A stretch of 64,000 nucleotides of DNA from Actinostola sp. cb2023 (Eukaryota > Cnidaria > Anthozoa > Actiniaria > Actinostolidae), in NCBI GenBank assembly GCA_033675265.1, contig JAUJYZ010001134.1:1-64000 (forward strand), read 5' to 3'. Below the pieces are notes generated by a model, which saw nothing but the letters and a program-made list of their open reading frames with translations, ran no database searches and was not told the origin of the DNA. Shown here piece after piece: positions 12,572-24,541 of this stretch (positions are counted from its first letter, which is position 1; every line of letters starts with the position of its first letter). Position numbers and translations under genes: made by a program.

Positions 12572-15395
12572 CTACTGATGGCAGCTGCACTCCTCGAGAA
12601 CTGAGGTCAGCAGTGCAGTGTATGGTGCTTTTCGTCGAGCCTTGATATGTGAAATGTCAATGTCGAAGTGTTCACACATGAGCCATAGGAGGGCCAGACT
12701 GAGATGGTTTAGCTTCTGAGATGTATGCATTGCGTACAGGTCGTAGTGGTCATAGGTGATTGGGTGCTGTAGGCCAACATCCCTCTGCACAGCAGCACGT
12801 GTCTCACAGTATTGCTGCTGTTCCCTTGCCGCTCCCTCGTCCTCTACTGTCTGCTGTCGAAGCTTCGCTGCTTTCCTTGAGAAATAGGACTGTATCTGCT
12901 GTGCAGTCAAAAACTCTTTCAGTCAAAAGAGCTTCGCCCCACTGGTTCCCTTGGCGAACCTCATGTCTCGTGCAACATTGGCCGGGTCTAGTTTGTGTCT
13001 CGTCTGCTGGCCTATGCCGAATTTCTCATCCAGGTACTTCTTCTGGCTGTCGTTGAAGCGTCTGGCTTTTCTTGTAAACTTCAGCGCCCATCCTTGTGTA
13101 GGTTGAACGTCATAGCTTGCCTGCGCGTCCACAGTGTTAGGTGGTAGTGAAGCTCCAGCAGTTGCTCCCTCCATCAGCTTCTGGTGGTAGAGTGACTTGG
13201 CTTTGTCTAGAAGCGTATGTCGTTCTTCTTGGAGCTCGCATTTGCCGTAAGACAAATGATTCTCTAAGCCAGAGTGTCTTTGGTAAACCTTGATGCATCC
13301 TTCATTGGGACACTGAAACAGCCTATCTAAGCCACTCTCTGAGGCGTCACTATCGGAGTCGCTGTCTGTCGGCGGCTGCGGTGGGGCTCTTTGACGCTGC
13401 TTACTCGATCTGCGCTGCGAGACCTCCATGAACGTTCCCTCTGAAAATATTTGTGAAAAGCATCGTAGATGCTTTGCTGTTTCAAACACTTCTGAAAAAG
13501 CATTGATGAGGTTTTCTTCCCCATCGGAGCCGAAAGCAAGCACGCCACCAGTCTCATTTCGATATTTCGTCATTAGGAGGGGCAAGGTCTTGAAGGATGT
13601 CTTTAACTTCTGCTTGTGAAGGATTCCAGGACCTATGCAAACAGGATGGTTTCCTCTTTGTGTTTCGAGCATAAGGTTTCTGTACGTTGTGAAGGTATAG
13701 TAGAACCCTGCAATTTCTAATGTTGCATCCACTCCTAGTACGCAAAATCTTTCGGGATTCGTGCAGAAGCGTTCTACGCCAACGAGTTGTTGTTCAGTGG
13801 CCAAGAAAATAACCGGCTCCGGGAACAATGGGATTTCTCGTATTAGCATATCCTCTATTCTTCCTTGTTGTCCTTGCTTTGCCTTTACAAGTACCTCAAA
13901 CAGAGGATCTGTGCCAGCTAAAGAGCACTCCATTTTTTGTTGCTTTTTCCTGTTAACATTATAAAGTTTGCATTCTGTTCCTCGGAAATTCTCCAGAGGA
14001 ACCTACTTTCATAATGCCACCTCTTTCGTCGATGACGGAGTGTACAACCTGTCGGGGCGACTGAGTGAGCAATTTTTGTTTCATGATCTCTCTGGTACTA
14101 CTATTCTTCCCAGTAAACTGTGACACTATCGATTTTGAAACGCCGCTCGTGCCAATTGGAATGTAGTCACGTGATGCACTTTTTTGTACCTCGTGATCAC
14201 TTGTGGACGTACTTCGGTCCGTCATATCTCTCCTCCCGCCCTGGTCATGATTGTATCTAGAAAAGGACGAAGTTGAAAACAAGAAAAGCTAAATCCCCCA
14301 CATATATCAAGCAAGCTCTTTAGCCTTAGAAAAACATCTACGGCGACATGCAAGGCACACTGAAAATTGCTTTCTCCCGGGCCCCGGTCCTCATCAAAGA
14401 TCAAATGATCAGTCATCGTGCCAATATTAAGATCGCAAAATATATTGTCAATTTCAGGCGTGGGAGCCATCCGTTTTGATTGGTTGATGAAGAAAGCATG
14501 CCTATTAATTAGTAGTGTTACTAACGAGACCTTTCTATAAACTTGAGTTTTTCCACTATAGAAAATACACGTGCAACAAACTGGTGTAGTAATTTTACTG
14601 TGGTTATTTAATGAATTCTTGCCCAACGTTTCCGACCAAATCAAACTCTAGCTTGCTTATAAACCTCGTTGCAAACGCATCACGTGGTGCCAAAAACTTG
14701 TTCACGTGGTACAAAATTCACATCACGTGGTTACAAACACAGACGCTACGAACGTGGCAAAAAAATCGACTGTGTCGCAGTTTACTGGGAAGAATAGTAT
14801 CCATTGTTCTTTTAAACGGACGGGGATCGTTTTTGATAGAGTTACCGTGCGCCCTCACAACAACCTGTTGTTCACCCTCCTGTGAACATATACTGCACAA
14901 AAGCAAGATCGTGGGAAACTGTTGTCTTGGTATTGTGTGCGGTAACAATTGATTTTCGTAGGGAAGTCAATCTTTTGTTCTGAAAAATCTGATGGTTGAC
15001 CTCGTAGCAGTCTTGGTCGGTATTGTCGTGATCACGGTTTTGTTTATGTAAGTTACCATCATCGCCGATCGTATACAGAAACTTCTTGGAACCTGTACAC
15101 AGACACACGCCCAGATCATCGCATTTTAAATCACGGTCATCCAAAAGCTTGGTCATGTCAACAACAAACACTGTGTTTTTTGCAATATTTGTTGGAATTC
15201 TTGACGCAATCTTTTGCCGATCTTTGCAACCCTTCAACAGAATACCAGCCACCTCATCAGTGCTCATCCCTTTCGTCATACTCCATTTGAATACTGGAAG
15301 ATGCTGATCGTTTTTGTAAAACCTATTGTCAGCAATGCAGCTTGGAGGCAAATCGTTGGCACTGTCACTTTTTTCTTTATCATTTTCTTTGTTAC
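12572..15395 (-). pseudogene. MULE-type transposase core, C2HC finger and SYFSR module (last exon of the fused gene)
   Basis: In order: MULE-family N-terminal region (KNTVFVVDMTKL, LKCDDLGV), then VVVRAHGNS and PFKRTMD up to the MITE, resuming STREIMKQKLLTQSPRQV and GEFPRNRMQ. The core follows: RFCVLGVDATLEI (first Asp), YRNLMLE, HPVCIGPGILH, AFGSDGEENL (second Asp) and HLRCFSQI. After a Ser/Asp-rich linker comes a C2HC finger (CPNEGC...GLENHLSYGKC), then GWALKFTRKARRFN, KFGIGQQT, IQSYFSRKAAKLR and CEHFDIDI. Breaks: a frameshift near 14878, the 697-bp MITE, a one-base slip near 13967, and a TGA at 12925 in place of a sense codon seen in the paralogue at 21446-22371. MULE transposases use a DDE RNase-H fold. 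Confidence 0.8.
14101..14797. mobile_element. 697-bp MITE with TA TSD inside the MULE exon
   Basis: The TIRs begin CTATTCTTCCCAGTAAACTG at both ends, with about 36 bp and three mismatches. TA lies at 14099-14100 and 14798-14799. Excising the element plus one TA makes RTMD run straight into STREIM, so the insertion point is confirmed by the host frame. TA targets suggest Tc1/mariner-like mobilisation (inference). An ORF inside (14222-14644, -) has no recognisable motif. Confidence 0.85.
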
Positions 15396-17125
15396 CTATT
15401 AATATGAACGCACACAATAATTATAACAACGAACTAAAACTTTCTTACGAAACAATCTGTCATATTAAATATCTAATTAAATTAAATTATTTTTTATAGC
15501 ATTTTATAAATTTTACATGGCATAATTTTTGCATTTAATAGTATATTGTCTTTGAAGTTAGTATGTTTACAAGTTCCAGCAATAAAAAGGTAAAGATGAC
15601 AATATTAATCTTAATGTTATTATTATATCTCTTCCAGGCTACCAGTTTTTATCCTTATAGTACACTCCACAATTGGACAAGAGTAGTACAATGAATCGTT
15701 AATTGTACTCGTAGGAGTACCTATTACCAATTTTTTAATAATTGTAATTGACATAATATAAATTACTTTTAGGCAATTGGCCAGCGCTAGACGAGTAAAT
15801 GAGCACATGTGTGTTTGACCCATCTCAACTACAAATATGCGAGCAAGAAGGCCTTCAAAGGTTTCTAATCTTTTCAGTCTTTGGATTTTTTTGGTTGATT
15901 GTACTATAAATAAAAACTCGCACGACATATAAAATCGCCAAAAGGCTCGTGCAATTTTCCCATCGAAGGCTGATTGGTTGTTGGCTATGTTCGATAAGAG
16001 TACTACAGACCATAGACAAACGTCTTAGAAAACGCTAAAAATGTTACTCCCAAAAGCCTATGTGTAACGTTCTTACTTACTCTGCGATTTTTTGGTGTCA
16101 ATGATTGTGGAGTAATCTCTATCCGCCTCAATTTTGATAGGTGAAAACACTTCATTTACAAGAACCTGAAAAAGAAAGATGCCATTAAAATGGACCTAGG
16201 TTGATGAAAAGACCGAAAATGATTCTCAGGCTAGAAATGCTTCTAGCTTGTTACAGCTAAATACCTCCAACTCTATGATATTTCCATTTCCCAATTATTC
16301 CTATTTAGATGATTTAGGGCAGGAACATGCTCGAGAGTCCAACGGTGCTCTTCGGCGTGGGCTCTCATGAAATGTCGCCCTCCCCCTCCCCCCACCCACG
16401 TCTCTGGCGGGGTGATGTTTTATTTGAGCCTGCGCCGAAGAGCTCGAGCACCGCTGGAGTTGAATTGGTTTCTACACCGTGCACGCCAGTAAAAGCCTTG
16501 TCAATTTCAGTGGAAAAATGTATCTAAAGTACGTTTCCGTTGTTTTCAATCTAAGTTATATTGCTTCAATTTGTTATACAGCTCAGTATCTTAATGTTTT
16601 TGATCGTAGAGCAATACACGTATTCAGCTACAGAAAAACTGCAAACAATCCAAGTTTGAAATTGGTTCCTGATTATTTTTTCTTATGGGGTAAAAATTAG
16701 ATCGAACTAAAACTGATATGAAAGAATTGTGTAAAATAAAATAATAAAATACTTTAACTCAAATATTTAATAATAAATTATGTTAAATAAAATACGTGAA
16801 GACCATACCGACTTTTCTTTTTCCTTGTCCATGGCGATATTCTCGTCACTATTTGAATGGTCGATCAAAGGACTGAAATAGGATATATATAGTATATAGT
16901 TCCGGGTCGCTTAATATGGGTTTGCCGCTTAATATAGATGGGTGCTTAATAGGGGTTCAACTGTATATCATAATAAAACGATTTTCATGAGCTTACCTAA
17001 CTTCGTTGGCTTCCGAATCGGATAGGATAATCACTTCACTTATTATTTCAACTGGACTTTCAAGCTTGTATGTTGAAAAAAAAAGTTAAGTTAGTTTCCA
17101 TTTTTGTTGAGATCCGAAAGAAGGA

Positions 17126-17988
17126 TAGCCTCCTAAAGCAGACCCGTGTCCAGGCTTCAGTTTTACTTCGCTGGCCACTGGGTCTGCTCAGTTGAACCAT
17201 ACATTCCTTTCCAATTGTTTACTCCCATTGAACTAGCCAATGAAATCACTCATATTATCAGTGCCAAAACAGTTCCCACACTTTGAGTTATTTTTAGAGA
17301 TATCGTGTTGCAAAGCTCTAGCTTGTTTTTAAAAATTCATAATCTGATCAATGATGTTTAAACCCGGTTAAATGACCACAGATAATGATAACACTACAAA
17401 GAAAATCATCAACGAGAACTTTATTTGTGCCAAAAGTGAGTCAAAGGAGAGGAAAACCCGGAAATATTCTGACGAACGAAAGTTCATTTACTGGCACTCG
17501 TCCCGTACTTTGGATATCAACATACAAGAATATTTTGAATACGGTAACTCTTTGTCTGTCTGCAGAAGTTGCTTTGCTAAAGTGAATAAATGACCAGAAT
17601 CGTGTGTACCGTTGTCGTAGATCAGTTTCAATGCTTGATATATCAGTAATGACTTTCCATGACCAGTCGGAAGTTGACGAACAAATCCTTTTGTTCAAAA
17701 TAAATCGCTCGGATCGATTGACCTTTGCTGGTGGATATTCAACTGTTGAATTTTGAAAACATCACATCGCTAGCTTGAAAACACTCTTCAAACTCCAGTA
17801 CGAACTGTCAGTTCACGTGATGTTTGTTCGTGGAAGTCCATAGAGGTCAAAGTCCGCACCACCACAGATTTAAGAGGTTCGTTCTGATTGACTAATCCAC
17901 TGGAAAGGAATGTATGGCTCAACTGAGCAGACCCAGTGGCCAGCGAAGTAAAACTGAAGCCTGGACACGGGTCTGCTTTAGGAGGCTA
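17126..17988. mobile_element. Short Academ-type deletion derivative with 9-bp TSD
   Basis: AAAGAAGGA lies at 17117-17125 and 17989-17997. The TIRs start TAGCCTCCTAAAGCAGACCC and match for about 87 bp with one difference. The end sequence TAGYCTCC and the 9-bp TSD parallel the 3555-12440 element. Inside is a helicase remnant on the minus strand. It lies in an intron of the fused gene. Confidence 0.85.
17580..17740 (-). pseudogene. RecQ-type helicase fragment (motif I only)
   Basis: The minus strand reads GFVRQLPTGHGKSLLIYQ, a Walker A motif very like NLPTGFGKSLVFQ of the helicase at 9986-12265, followed after a short break by ALKLIYDNGTHDSG. The rest of the helicase is gone. This ties the 863-bp element to a helicase-bearing Academ parent. 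Confidence 0.75.
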
Positions 17989-18656
17989 AAAGAAGGATGG
18001 ACATATCCGAGGACATTGTAAATTAAGGTCAGAGGACATGATATCCTACCTTTTGTGAATCATCATCACTGTCAGAAATATCAGCATAGATATCGGTATT
18101 CTTTTGATACTTGCATGGAGTGTCATTTCCTAAAACAATGGTGACTCGAATGTAAAATATGTATGTAGTCTGCGTACATTGTGCTAGTATATCAAAAAGG
18201 GGAATGGGATACTTATACAAGCAATGTGTGGGGATGTTCGGCAGTGAGGTTCGAACTGTGACCCAATTCAAACCGCGCAAAAACCACTGAAGTCGAAACC
18301 CCTTCTGAGTGCTTCTATTTCTGCCCTTAATTATGTTCGAAGCCTTTATTCTGAGTGTACGCAAAGTAGCCTCATTCTCCAAATAGGCTAAAACCCTGCC
18401 CTTCACAACCTCGTGTGCCATAAACAGCATGCGCATTTCTCCCCTTGCGGTACACGTATGCAAGCGGTCACGTCATAGGTGTGGAGTTATTGTTCTTACC
18501 ATCACAATCTTTGTCCAAATTTGTAGTGACATTCGTACATCCTGTTGTAGATTCGATGGGCCGAGAATTCGACACTGAAAAAGATATATAAAGAAAATGA
18601 ATAAAAAAAATAAAATAAAGATACTACATCGAGTATAAGCCGTTGCTGCAACTTAC

Positions 18657-19305
18657 GTTTTCGTGGGGGTTAGCACAGCAAGAGATTGCCCCGTGGTCTC
18701 TTTAACACCTACTGTTAAAAGGCGTTTTAACAGCCATCCACAAATAGACTTCCACGTTGTTTGAGAGTTGTTCTTCCCCATATTAGTATTAATATTAGTA
18801 TTCCCGTGTTTTGGTCCATGGCAGGATGTGTGTCTACGATGAATTGTTTTCCTCCTGCGCACCCAATAACGACAATAAATGGCTCACTGGAAAATATTGA
18901 CGTGAAGTTTCCTTGCCCAAGTTTGCACAATTTTGAATGAAGCTTCATTCTTGCTTCAAAACTGAAAACACAATCTGCAAATGGCAGCTCTTCTGTAAAG
19001 TCATAGCTTGAGGTTAGGACTTGGGCTTGAGACAACACCTTGTAAGCTTCCATTACATCATACAGCTTCCTTGGATTGCGCTTCTTATTTATCTCTTCTG
19101 GAAGAAACCAAATCGTCTCTTCTGCCATTTCAACTAAAGTGGTGGTTTCGGGAATATTTTCATATAATTCGTTGATTATCCTGTTGGCTATTTTGATGCA
19201 GAGGAACGCACAAGCGTTGATGTCATCATTACTCGGCATGGTATTGTTTGGTTCGGATGACTGCGGTTTCCTAGAGTTATACTGAATGGCAATGGTTTGG
19301 TCTGC
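18657..19305 (-). pseudogene. Cysteine-peptidase-like block of the fused gene
   Basis: The exon starts after TTAACAG at 19305 and reads through MPSNDDINACAFLCIKIA (a Cys in an N-A-C-A-F-L context), ELYENIPETTTLVEMAE, FIVVIGCAGGKQF and VDTHPAMDQNTG. A Cys followed much later by D-T-H resembles papain-like or OTU-like folds; this is my inference, not a firm family call. After DTHP an ATTAATATT-type expansion near 18783-18805 changes the frame, and the end reads in another frame to a GTAAGT donor at 18657. Confidence 0.55.
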
Positions 19306-19311
19306 CTGTTA

Positions 19312-19356
19312 ATGATGATAATAATAATAATAATAATAATGACTGATGATGATGAT
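19312..19356. repeat. AAT / GAT microsatellite
   Basis: A run of AAT units followed by GAT units in the intron between the exons ending at 19629 and starting at 19305. Confidence 0.8.
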
Positions 19357-19628
19357 GTAACAATAACAATCATAATGACGATGAACGAGCAGGCGAACTC
19401 GTACGAATAAATTAATGTTTCCGATCCCATGATGCCTTGTTTGAACAAGGTATTTTACTAGACTACGAAAAAAGAAATTTGCAAGAATATAATTTTCAAA
19501 CCAACCTTGACCAAAAATGAATAACGTGTTTTATTTAAGTCTATATTACTAAGTTTTAGCAGGTGCATGTAAACACAACATTGGGTCAAGGCATCATGGG
19601 ATAGGACACGGGGTCTTTATATAAATAC

Positions 19629-19978
19629 CTGTTCCACAGCTGTGCTTTGGCTTACTTTTAATTTCTTAACATCGCAGTTTTGAGAAACGTCGTATTTTCC
19701 CGCTAGAAGCTCCTCTGTTTCCCGAAGAGTCAATCTCTTGCTAGGGTTGAAATCAGTACAGCTAATGTATGCTTCCTCTATGCTAGACCAAACGGTCGCA
19801 CGGATGGACTGGTACTTAGCATCTGATATAGGGCGTTTCTTGTTGCGCAACAGATTACTGACCAATTTCTTCAAGCCATCTTGTGTCTTTATGTTCTCCG
19901 CTGCTCGTATTTCAAGTAGATAAGGACACTTGATGTTTGGATTAATCATTGTATGCAATCTCATTCCAAGTGACCATA
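19629..19978 (-). pseudogene. Kinase C-lobe of the fused gene, beyond the 9-kb insertion
   Basis: Removing 19979-28951 plus one TA restores the frame LMLAD-IWSLGM, the DxWSxG helix F motif of protein kinases. The block continues RLHTMINPNIKCPYL and FNPSKRLTLRE (RPT-like C-lobe end), then LLAGKYDVS. The exon ends CAG/GTATTT at 19629 in phase 0 and continues at 19305. This part is open across its length. Confidence 0.8.
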
Positions 19979-20869
19979 CTCAAGGTAGTTAAGAGCTGAC
20001 CTCTATAAATAGCAACTTAGAGGGTTTCAAGTCAGAAATGAAAACCTCTCTCAAAAGATAGGCCTGGATGAGTACACTTCGGCACTGAAAATTATATTTC
20101 GATTGCGGTCATATTTTAGGAGAACTAGAGTGATTTCCGATTTTGGGGTATTTTTGGGTATTTTAGGTGTTTACCCCACGCCCAAATAAATGGTCTCTTC
20201 CTTTCAAAATTGGTCAACGAGCTCGCTTATCTTTATCGATCCTAAAAGCAAACATAATGACAAGTATTCTGGCTGTTTTATTTTATTGTAGGATAAAAAT
20301 TGAATATGTTTTAGATTTTTGAATATTTTCCGTTCGCAGACAGTTTTTCGACATCGCAGAAAATGTCCGAAATGAGAGGTAAATATCTCCGATGTTACAT
20401 CGAAATTAGAAACAACAAAATAACCCAGTGAAAGATCAATGCCTCTTCTTCAAAAATGTGTAAAAACATTTTGGGGCAATTAAAACTGTGAATTTCTACG
20501 CACAGCAAAACGACAATCACTTTCTGTCAAAATTGCACCTGATTTGCATACCGCTAAAACGATACATTCAGATCGGATTCAGTTTTCGTGAATTCAAGGT
20601 GAAATTAAATCATAAAGAACGATTCAGTATATTCTAGATTGCTAGAAGAGCATACAAACTATTAGTTTTGGATTGAATTATCGACATTTCTTAATTTAAC
20701 TTCACAGTGTTTCAAATTTCTCACTCAGTTTGATGACCTTTGATATGACCTGGAATATGTCACGCTCACGAAATAGTATCAATTATATAGTCGAATATGA
20801 AAACCTTTCAGTCTTATTTCTTAATAACAGTTTTCCTGGGTTGTTGTGTAGATCAGAGCCCGTTATTCA
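19979..20869 (+). repeat. Left long TIR of the 9-kb TA element
   Basis: It matches 27364-28951 in inverse (minus the nested MITE), from CTCAAGGTAG to the block GGGTTGTTGTGTAGATCA near 20835-20870. It contains no coding signal. Confidence 0.9.
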
Positions 20870-21445
20870 CCATTAACCTACAACTGCTATTGATGTAAAC
20901 TGGATTGCGTTACAGGAACAACAAAAGACAATAATAGAAGCACAACCAAGGACTTTTATTGAATCAAAATGGTATATCGATCCATGCATTACAAAATACG
21001 GTTGTGTGTATCCTAACAATTTAGTGTCTTGATATAAAGAGAACGCAATTTCTCGTTAATTTTCGTTTGAACATTTGAACTGACGCGATTTGATCATTAC
21101 TCCGGTAAGGTATGAGTTGCCGTATTCATTTTGTTATCCAGCGATTGTAACATGGATTTTCTAAGTATTGTCTGGTGCTAAAATCATACTTTTGAATAGA
21201 AGCAACTTGATATACATCAATTACAAACTATATAATGAGATCCCATGGCCACCAGCCGTACCTTATCGAATTACGGGAAAAGGCACAGGAATCCCGTGTA
21301 TCTAGGTCTGCATGTCAGACACCTGACCCTGACTTATCCTCGATTTTTCTTGTTTATCATACACTGATGTTTACATATTTGATTTCTGCTTTTAAAATAT
21401 TCTAGTATATTCTGCGTAATTAAACTTGAACAAAAATCATAGTTT

Positions 21446-24400
21446 TCAACTTTTTGTAGAACAACTACAAGTGTCTACTAAATTGTTCCTGATTAGTTTA
21501 ATGTAAGGGGCCTTTCGCGAGCGTGTAGCATCACTGATATCAATGTCAAAGTACTCGCATATTGTACGTAGCATTGAGACACTCAACTGCTTGAGGCCAT
21601 TTGATGCTACTAAATGACACAAGTTGTACGTATCATAAACAATAGGATGCATAAGCTGCACATTATTGATGATTGCTGTCCTAGTGGCGGAGTAGCTGTT
21701 CTCTTCCTCAGCAGCAACTTGGTCAAATTCAGTGGTCGGGGTCTCCTCTTGTACGTGCCTGAGTCTGGCGGCAGCTCGTGAAAAATAAGATTGTACTTGT
21801 TGCGGCGTTAAGAATTCGTCAACTTGAAATTTACGAACCCCAGACTCGGTCTTTGCATATCTCATATCATGAGCAACGTCTTGAGGATCAAGTTTATGGC
21901 CTGTCTCTTGCCCGATCTGGAATTTTTCATTGAGATAGGTTTTCTGACGCTCATTAAATCTGGCGACCTTCTTAGTTGTTCTCAGGGCCCAGCCTTGTAA
22001 AAGTGCAGTACTTACATCAGTGGACGGTTCTGTTGGGCTTGGTAGAACGGGCTGCAATTCTGACCCTTGGACAAGTTTATCGCGATACATGGTTATTGCC
22101 TTGTCGAGTAAACTTTCCCTCTCGACAGCTATTTCACATTGTCCATACATCATATGGTTTTCAAGTGACGTGTGTCGGTGAAACATTTTGATGCAGCCAT
22201 CTGTGGGGCAGCAAAAAAGTCCCTGTGTTGCATGTTCTTCAATTTCTATTGGGTTGCTATTGGCTGGCGCATCATCTTTTGGCGCAGCTGTCTGACGGGC
22301 CCAGACAGAAATGTCGACAAAATCACCAGCACTAAAACAAGTCTGGAAACTCGTAGGTATTGTACTAGGAACTAGGGCCAAAAGGAAATAAAAAATAAAT
22401 TTAAGGGATAACATATTCACATTTGAAATGTGAATATACATACATTATGAACACAAAAATATTGTAGTTTTATCAGGAGCTCTCAGTGTCGACTAGTCCT
22501 TTACGGAATCACGGCAGTAGTGTTAACTAATGATTACGCACAACACTACAAAGCTTATTGGTGCGAGCTCCATTGACTATTGACGTTGTATAACTTAACT
22601 CAACTGGCAAACGACGTCACGTAAAAATGTAACAATAAACATAATTGCAATGATTACTGAACTAACCCCAAACTACTTTACCTTGGAGCTTTGACCAAAG
22701 AAATGTCTTTCCAAGGCCAATGTTATATGCTTTCCAAGCAATAACAGCACTATCTGTGTAGAGGAAATTGTTAAGCGAGCTTATACCATCCCATTTTAGC
22801 TGTGGTAGGGGTTTTATGCCTGATCCATCAACTAACGTAACCCTCGCACCTCTAACTCCACCGGTTGACAGAATAGCATCTCGTAGTTTTTCTGCAGTTA
22901 GTACATCATTCCCCTCGTTCACAAAACGACGTACGTGAGCTTTCACTGTTGCTGCTCTTCTATCACAGGGTCCTTTACCACCCTGTGGATCGCTGAAATC
23001 GACCCTTTTTATCTTAATCCCTGTTGAGGCTTCCATCAGATGGCATGACGTAAGCATCCCTGCGCTGTGATAACACCCGGCGTTGTCTTGGCGTAAATAC
23101 GCGGTGTTGATCTCAGGATGCTCACTATGCAAACAACGTAAGGTGTGGTCTAGTAGGGTCACAACAACACTACTGTCTTGGGAACAGCTTTTCACGATGT
23201 GAATGAATGCTTGATGCTGAAGATTCCCGTCGCTTCCTTTCTTGACTGCCACACTAATATGCCAACTGATGCCTCTTTTACCGAACCAGTCGGCTTGAGT
23301 TTCACGGTATCTGTGGGGCAAGAATTTCATAGCCCAATCTTGCGTTATCAGCACTTCGTTTTCTTTTAAGTTGTGTAATACATCTACACGACACTTGTCT
23401 TGTCGAATCGACCGCAGTTGGTGGGCCTTCCAAGCCTGTATGGATGACTTTGCTTGTTTAAAGGTGTACACCAAGTCATCACAGTCGTCACCATTAATGC
23501 TTGTGCTGGCGGTGCTGGTTGGTAAAGCTTCTTCAATAGTGTGGAGGACAGCAGAAACCGATTCGCACGATGACCAGATGTGATCGTGTTCGTGGTTGCA
23601 CTTTAAACTGAAATCTTTGTCTCGAGGGTCACTCAAAGCATGTGTGCAGCAATGATCTGCAACATCGGATGTCTCAGTGATATGAGCCTGCATATAATAA
23701 AAGGTACTAAATAAGAATATGCGTTATAATATTTTATTTATTTATTATTCCAGACAACATTGAAATCCCATATATTGTGCTTGATACCAATGCTTTCGAG
23801 AATAAATCAAAAGACATGCCTTCCTATACTTTTGAGGTATGACGTCATTCATTTATTTCTATTCTCCATAACCTCGTTATCAAGCACAATAGCCTTCTAA
23901 ATTATTGATACCTTAAAATCCGCTTTAATATACTGTTTTGCTGTCTTTAGCTCACTCTGGCAATATGAAGACCACTCTCGACCTCGGTATTTGTCACTAC
24001 TTTCCAGCTTGATCACTATTTCGCCTAAATCATCAAAGGCCTTTGCCCCATCTGCTGCGAGGTAGTCTAATCCTTGTAACGATCTACGTACAGTCGCGGA
24101 GCAGGCTGATAGGATGCGCCATATTGTGGAAGGGCTCAAAGGCGTTACACCCTCCTCTTTACAATACGAAGTGTATTGCTCTATTATTCTCTGCGGTATC
24201 ATACAGCGAATTACGTTAGGGGCTTCTATAACTTTTCCACTGGACAACTTCAAATGGCGCTGGCCGAAAGGCAAATCTTGCACTATGTGTGAGCTAGTAA
24301 TAAAAGTCAAGAAATGATCAAGTTGCAGGTCACTAATTCTCATCCGGGGACTCTTTTTGATGGGTACGGCCACACCACGACCATATTGTAGTAAATGTCG

Positions 24401-24491
24401 CCTTGCTGCTTTAAAACGGTACTCAGTGAGGCCAGGTACGAAAGCCTGCAATTCTCGGAAGGATACAAGATCAGCCATGATCGCGAGAACC

Positions 24492-24541
<50 letters not shown>

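Larger units (their letters stand above)
16081..18574 (-). pseudogene. Five small linker exons of the fused gene
   Basis: The exons are 18574-18500 (SNSRPIESTTGCTN), 18129-18050 (YADISDSDDDSQK), 17064-16997 (EVIILSDSEANEV), 16872-16809 (SDENIAMDKEKEKS) and 16165-16081 (VNEVFSPIKIEADRDY). Each has a pyrimidine tract plus AG and a GTAAG-type donor, and the phases chain without a break through to 15395. The acidic DSDDD and ILSDSE stretches resemble SUMO-interacting or linker motifs (weak inference). An 863-bp Academ derivative sits in the intron between 18050 and 17064. Confidence 0.7.

Noticed and set aside
14222..14644. 140-codon ORF inside the TA MITE as a captured gene
   Set aside because: No recognisable motif, and it starts from a non-ATG codon; likely chance in a GC-richer patch.
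16327..16490. ORF and GGTGCTCTTCGGCG/CGCCGAAGAGC inverted repeat as an RNA gene or MITE
   Set aside because: The inverted repeat is short, has no TSD, and lies in an intron of the relic gene; too little to name.
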